Below are positions 61,280 through 64,000 of a stretch of DNA of 64,000 nucleotides, piece after piece (position 1 is the stretch's first letter; each line of letters opens with the position of its first letter). The notes under the pieces are model-generated. The model was not told the origin of the DNA. It made no database searches and saw nothing but the letters and a program-made list of their open reading frames with translations. The stretch comes from Actinophytocola sp044466355 (GTDB lineage Bacteria; Actinomycetota; Actinomycetes; Mycobacteriales; Pseudonocardiaceae). The stretch spans positions 1 through 64,000 of the forward strand of contig NZ_JBITMQ010000023.1 in NCBI RefSeq assembly GCF_044466355.1, read 5' to 3'. Made by a program: the position numbers and the translations under genes.

Positions 61280-61784
61280 ACCGCCCGGTAACCCGCGTGG
61301 TGTGTCGTGTTCCCGCCGTACCGTCGGTCCCATGAAGTTCCCGTACTCAACCCCTGAACCTACGGCTTCGTGATCACTTGGGACAGGTTCGTACTGTTAT
61401 CTGTCAACACATGCTCTCACCTGCACCGATGGTCGCCGCGCATCGCGACGTATGCCCCGGTTTGACGTCAGCTGCGGTGGTTGCAGCTGATTAAGAGTGT
61501 GAGTCGATCTTGCAGACGCGGCGCGCATGATCCGGTAGGTGATCTTGCACACGTAGGACGTTCGGTTAGCACTGACGCTGACGTGGTCAGTAGGCAGATC
61601 TATGCACTCACGCGTCCTACCTCACTTTGGGCAGTTAGCGCAGCTCAGGTGGCCGCCTCTCGTCGCAACACGATCAAGGAGGAACATGCCAACCCCACAC
61701 CCTACGCAGGGTTGCCACGAACACTCGTGCGACCCGCGCCATACGTCCCACCGTAGGCCTCGTAGTTTTCATAGAGTGAGGCCT
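61280..61784. other. Gap before dcm with no recognised gene
   Basis: Apart from the DnaA boxes I see only a near direct repeat, GATCTTGCAGACG (61508) and GATCTTGCACACG (61541). No convincing ORF. It presumably holds the dcm promoter. Confidence 0.4.
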
Positions 61785-62963
61785 ATGGATCAACCGGCTG
61801 TTGACGAGCACGGCTCCCCGGCGGAACCAGCAGCTGCTGAGTTCTTCGCAGGTATCGGGCTGGCCCGCCTGGGGCTGGAGCGGGCCGGCTTCCGCGTGCC
61901 ATGGGCGAACGACATCGATGCCGCGAAACACAACATGTACATCGGGCACTTCAAGGACCCGACTGAGTCTCACAAGTTCGTCCTGGGCGATGTAGGTCAG
62001 GTGAGAGGAGCGGACCTTCCCGAGGGCCTCTCCGTTGCTTGGGCGTCGTCTCCATGCGTGGATGTATCTCTTGCAGGTGCGCGCCTAGGTTTGAGCGGCG
62101 CTCGCTCATCGGCCTTCTACCAGTTCACACGGGCATTGAGCGAGCTACCTGCCGAGGCGCGGCCCCCGGTTGTGACACTTGAGAACGTCGTTGGCTTGGC
62201 GACTAGCCACGGAGGCGACGACTTGACCGCGGCGATCGCTGAGTTGAACAAGCTCGGTTACTCGGCCGACGTGTTAACGATCGATGCCCGAATGTTCGTT
62301 CCGCAGTCACGGCCGCGACTGTTCGTCATCGGTGCGCTGAACCCTCCGGTTGACGACCCGGATGCCAATCCACAGCTGCGTCCGCGCTGGCTGCAAGCAC
62401 CGTTCGAGAACCCGTCGCTTGTGACGCATCGCGCCCGTCTGCCAGAGATATCTCCTAGCGCTGGCTCTCTCACGTCAGTTGTCGAAAGCATCCCTCCGAG
62501 TGACGAACGTTGGTGGGACGCCAAGCGGCTCGCGGCATTCGAGATGGGACTCTCGCCTGCTCAAGCTGCGCGACTTAAAATCCTGCGTGAAGGATCCACG
62601 CTTGTTCATCGGACTGCCTATAGGCGAACTCGTCAAGGTAAGCCTATGTGGGAAGTGCGATCTGACGACATCGCCGGTTGCCTACGCACTGCAAGAGGCG
62701 GCTCTTCAAAACAAGCCCTCGTCGAAGCTGGCAAAGGAGAATTTCGCGTACGATGGATGACCGGCCGTGAATACGCTCGGCTGATGGGGGCCGACGACTA
62801 CGAACTGAAGGGCATGCGAGACAATCAAGTGCTATTCGGCTTCGGCGACGCCGTATGCGTTCCTGTAGTCGCCTGGTTGGCTGAACACTATCTGATGCCG
62901 CTGGTCGAAGGAAAATTGCAAGAACCAATGCTTCAACACGAACTTGCCATAGCTGGAACTTAA
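61785..62963 (+). CDS. dcm: DNA (cytosine-5-)-methyltransferase
   Basis: A 392-aa C5 methyltransferase. Motif I EFFAGIGLARLGLERAG (19-35), IV SSPCVDVS with catalytic Cys91, VI ENV (133-135), VIII QSRPRLFVIG (174-183), variable target-recognition region ~200-330, and IX/X as VRWMTGREYARLMG ... FGDAVCVPV. Target site cannot be read from sequence. Start ATG at 61785; GTG nine bases upstream is an alternative. Codon use is markedly less GC-rich than the core genome, indicating transfer. Followed by vsr. Confidence 0.92.
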   Translation: MDQPAVDEHGSPAEPAAAEFFAGIGLARLGLERAGFRVPWANDIDAAKHNMYIGHFKDPTESHKFVLGDVGQVRGADLPEGLSVAWASSPCVDVSLAGARLGLSGARSSAFYQFTRALSELPAEARPPVVTLENVVGLATSHGGDDLTAAIAELNKLGYSADVLTIDARMFVPQSRPRLFVIGALNPPVDDPDANPQLRPRWLQAPFENPSLVTHRARLPEISPSAGSLTSVVESIPPSDERWWDAKRLAAFEMGLSPAQAARLKILREGSTLVHRTAYRRTRQGKPMWEVRSDDIAGCLRTARGGSSKQALVEAGKGEFRVRWMTGREYARLMGADDYELKGMRDNQVLFGFGDAVCVPVVAWLAEHYLMPLVEGKLQEPMLQHELAIAGT

Positions 62964-62980
62964 GTATGTGAGCTCACGGC

Positions 62981-63463
62981 ATGGGATCAATAAAGGAGTC
63001 GAAGAGTAGGCAGCCATCTTGGGCCTCCTCCCCTGCGACCCGCAGGTCTATGCAGGCGAATCGAAGCCGAGATACAAAGCCTGAGGTAGCTTTACGGCAG
63101 CTGCTGCACGCTCGGGGTCTTCGTTATCGAGTGTGCGCTAGACCGATTCCAGGCATGCGGCGCACCGCCGATATTGTGTTTCGCCCTGCACGTGTCGCGG
63201 TTGAGGTGTACGGCTGCTTCTGGCATGGCTGCCCTGAGCACTATCGAGCGCCAGCGACCAACAGCCAATACTGGGCGGGCAAGGTAGAACGAAATATGCG
63301 ACGGGACGCCGACACCGCTAACACACTCAATGATGCCGGTTGGGCGCTTGTCGTGGTGTGGGAGCACGAGAATCTCACCGAGGCTGCAGAGCGCGTGACT
63401 GAGCTAGTGATGCTCCGGCGAGCCGCACTAACTCAGTCACGCACTGCTGGTCGACGCGTCTGA
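62981..63463 (+). CDS. vsr: Very short patch repair (Vsr) endonuclease
   Basis: A 160-aa protein with NRSRDTKPEVALRQLLHARG, catalytic Asp64 in TADIVF and His82 in GCFWHGC, and WAGKVERNMRRD, matching Vsr. It nicks DNA at T:G mismatches created by deamination of 5-methylcytosine, the partner role to Dcm, 17 bp upstream. A convergent gene follows after 79 bp. Confidence 0.94.
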   Translation: MGSIKESKSRQPSWASSPATRRSMQANRSRDTKPEVALRQLLHARGLRYRVCARPIPGMRRTADIVFRPARVAVEVYGCFWHGCPEHYRAPATNSQYWAGKVERNMRRDADTANTLNDAGWALVVVWEHENLTEAAERVTELVMLRRAALTQSRTAGRRV

Positions 63464-63542
63464 GCCCCCTGCTGGCGGCTGACTGCTTCTGTTGTGACGA
63501 GGCGGATCAGTTCAGCCAGCTATAAGTATCGTTTTGACTCAG

Positions 63543-63986
63543 TTAGTCGTCAGTTATCTCTCTGTCCTCCGCGTCCGGAACTTGAGCGCCCACCTCGACA
63601 ATGCGTTTCTCCGCCAGCCAAGCCAATCTCTTGGCTTGAAGCAACAAAGTGCGCCGCATACCTCCGGACACCTCCCGCTCAGAGATCATCTGAGAGAGTC
63701 TTGATATCGTCGCCGCACGCCTGGCAATACGAATGTCGGAGTGTTTTCGATCTTCCCACAACTCGTCTGGGATTATGCGCCCTCGCACGGGAATGGGCAA
63801 CTCTACTTCCTCAGTTGCGTGAATCTCACCCTCGTTGAGAACGGCATGGAACCGGCTGGCTTTCTCCAGTTGCAGATAGACAGTGTACTCATATGGATTG
63901 AGCATCACGCGCTTTTCAGCCGCCGTCGCTTTCTTCTCCGGATCTTTTGCGCTCGGAGCCACCGCAATACTCGGCACCGACCACAT
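63543..63986 (-). CDS. Unidentified protein, 5' end probably outside the window
   Basis: A 147-codon frame ending KRIVEVGAQVPDAEDREITDD. The ATG at 63986 is near the edge and codons before it (GCG ACG ATT TCT) are open, so the true start may lie beyond 64000. Middle text includes LNPYEYTVYLQLEKASRFHA and VELPIPVRGRIIPDELWEDR and a helical C-terminus. No family recognised. Convergent with vsr; in such islands this place is often a restriction or accessory gene. Confidence 0.55.
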   Translation of the reverse strand: MWSVPSIAVAPSAKDPEKKATAAEKRVMLNPYEYTVYLQLEKASRFHAVLNEGEIHATEEVELPIPVRGRIIPDELWEDRKHSDIRIARRAATISRLSQMISEREVSGGMRRTLLLQAKRLAWLAEKRIVEVGAQVPDAEDREITDD

Positions 63987-64000
63987 AGAAATCGTCGCGA

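Noticed and set aside
1..64000. CRISPR array
   Set aside because: No regularly spaced repeats were found on either strand.

Overview
The window is chromosomal DNA from a high-GC actinomycete. The first 51.6 kb has strong G/C bias at third codon positions, GTG and TTG starts, many ATGA/GTGA stop-start overlaps, an Lsr2 nucleoid protein, SigJ-type ECF/DGPF and DesK-type two-component genes, and actinobacterial-type DnaA and LexA boxes. Gene content and intergenic palindromes resemble Pseudonocardiaceae (Amycolatopsis/Lentzea/Saccharothrix-like); genus is not claimed.

Layout, 0-51.6 kb (ordinary core-type gene neighbourhoods): LysR with methyltransferase/MFS/PLP-lyase operon; an RNA ligase with a DNA-binding-like N-terminus; Lrp plus MFS; an alcohol dehydrogenase/amidohydrolase/DUF59/IclR cassette that looks like the accessory part of a propane-monooxygenase locus without the monooxygenase; KptA tRNA 2'-phosphotransferase; Lsr2; desaturase and glycosyltransferase; two SGNH hydrolases, pentapeptide protein, Tat-exported serine hydrolase and a tandem glycerophosphodiesterase; DinB, two-component pair, YceI, RidA, aldo/keto reductase; ECF42 with DGPF protein; VOC/TetR with a clear operator; AraC, CutC, SurE-PfkB; an ABC-F ATPase with an apparent ribosome-mediated attenuator leader; a perfect LexA/SOS box; a Fic-like protein whose active site is degenerate; MarR; and an eight-gene operon for a branched-chain-amino-acid-type (Liv) ABC transporter bracketed by secreted or lipid-anchored proteins.

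Layout, 51.6-64 kb (accessory region): the boundary is marked by a truncated SMI1/KNR4 gene and a doubly frameshifted HxlR gene. Then come two GPP34/GOLPH3-like paralogues with related upstream DNA, a HINT/polymorphic-toxin remnant with an intact immunity-gene candidate, a broken ABC-2 permease, a secreted protein divergent from an ArsR-type regulator around a 30-bp palindrome, an IS1182-type transposase remnant, and an integrase whose N-terminal half and catalytic fragment lie 4 kb apart in collinear order. A 45-nt 3' piece of tRNA-Arg(TCT), followed by a tRNA-type terminator hairpin, marks an integration site at 61.0 kb. Beyond it lies lower-GC DNA carrying a Dcm-type C5 methyltransferase, Vsr endonuclease and an unidentified gene cut by the window edge: probably the start of a restriction or defence island.

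The signals most worth following are the ABC-F leader with its 12-bp long-range pairing, the SOS box shared by ABC-F and pseudo-Fic genes, the RNA ligase fused to an AT-hook/ribbon-helix-helix-like segment, the twin DnaA-box element found twice with identical spacing, and the Dcm-Vsr island at the right edge.
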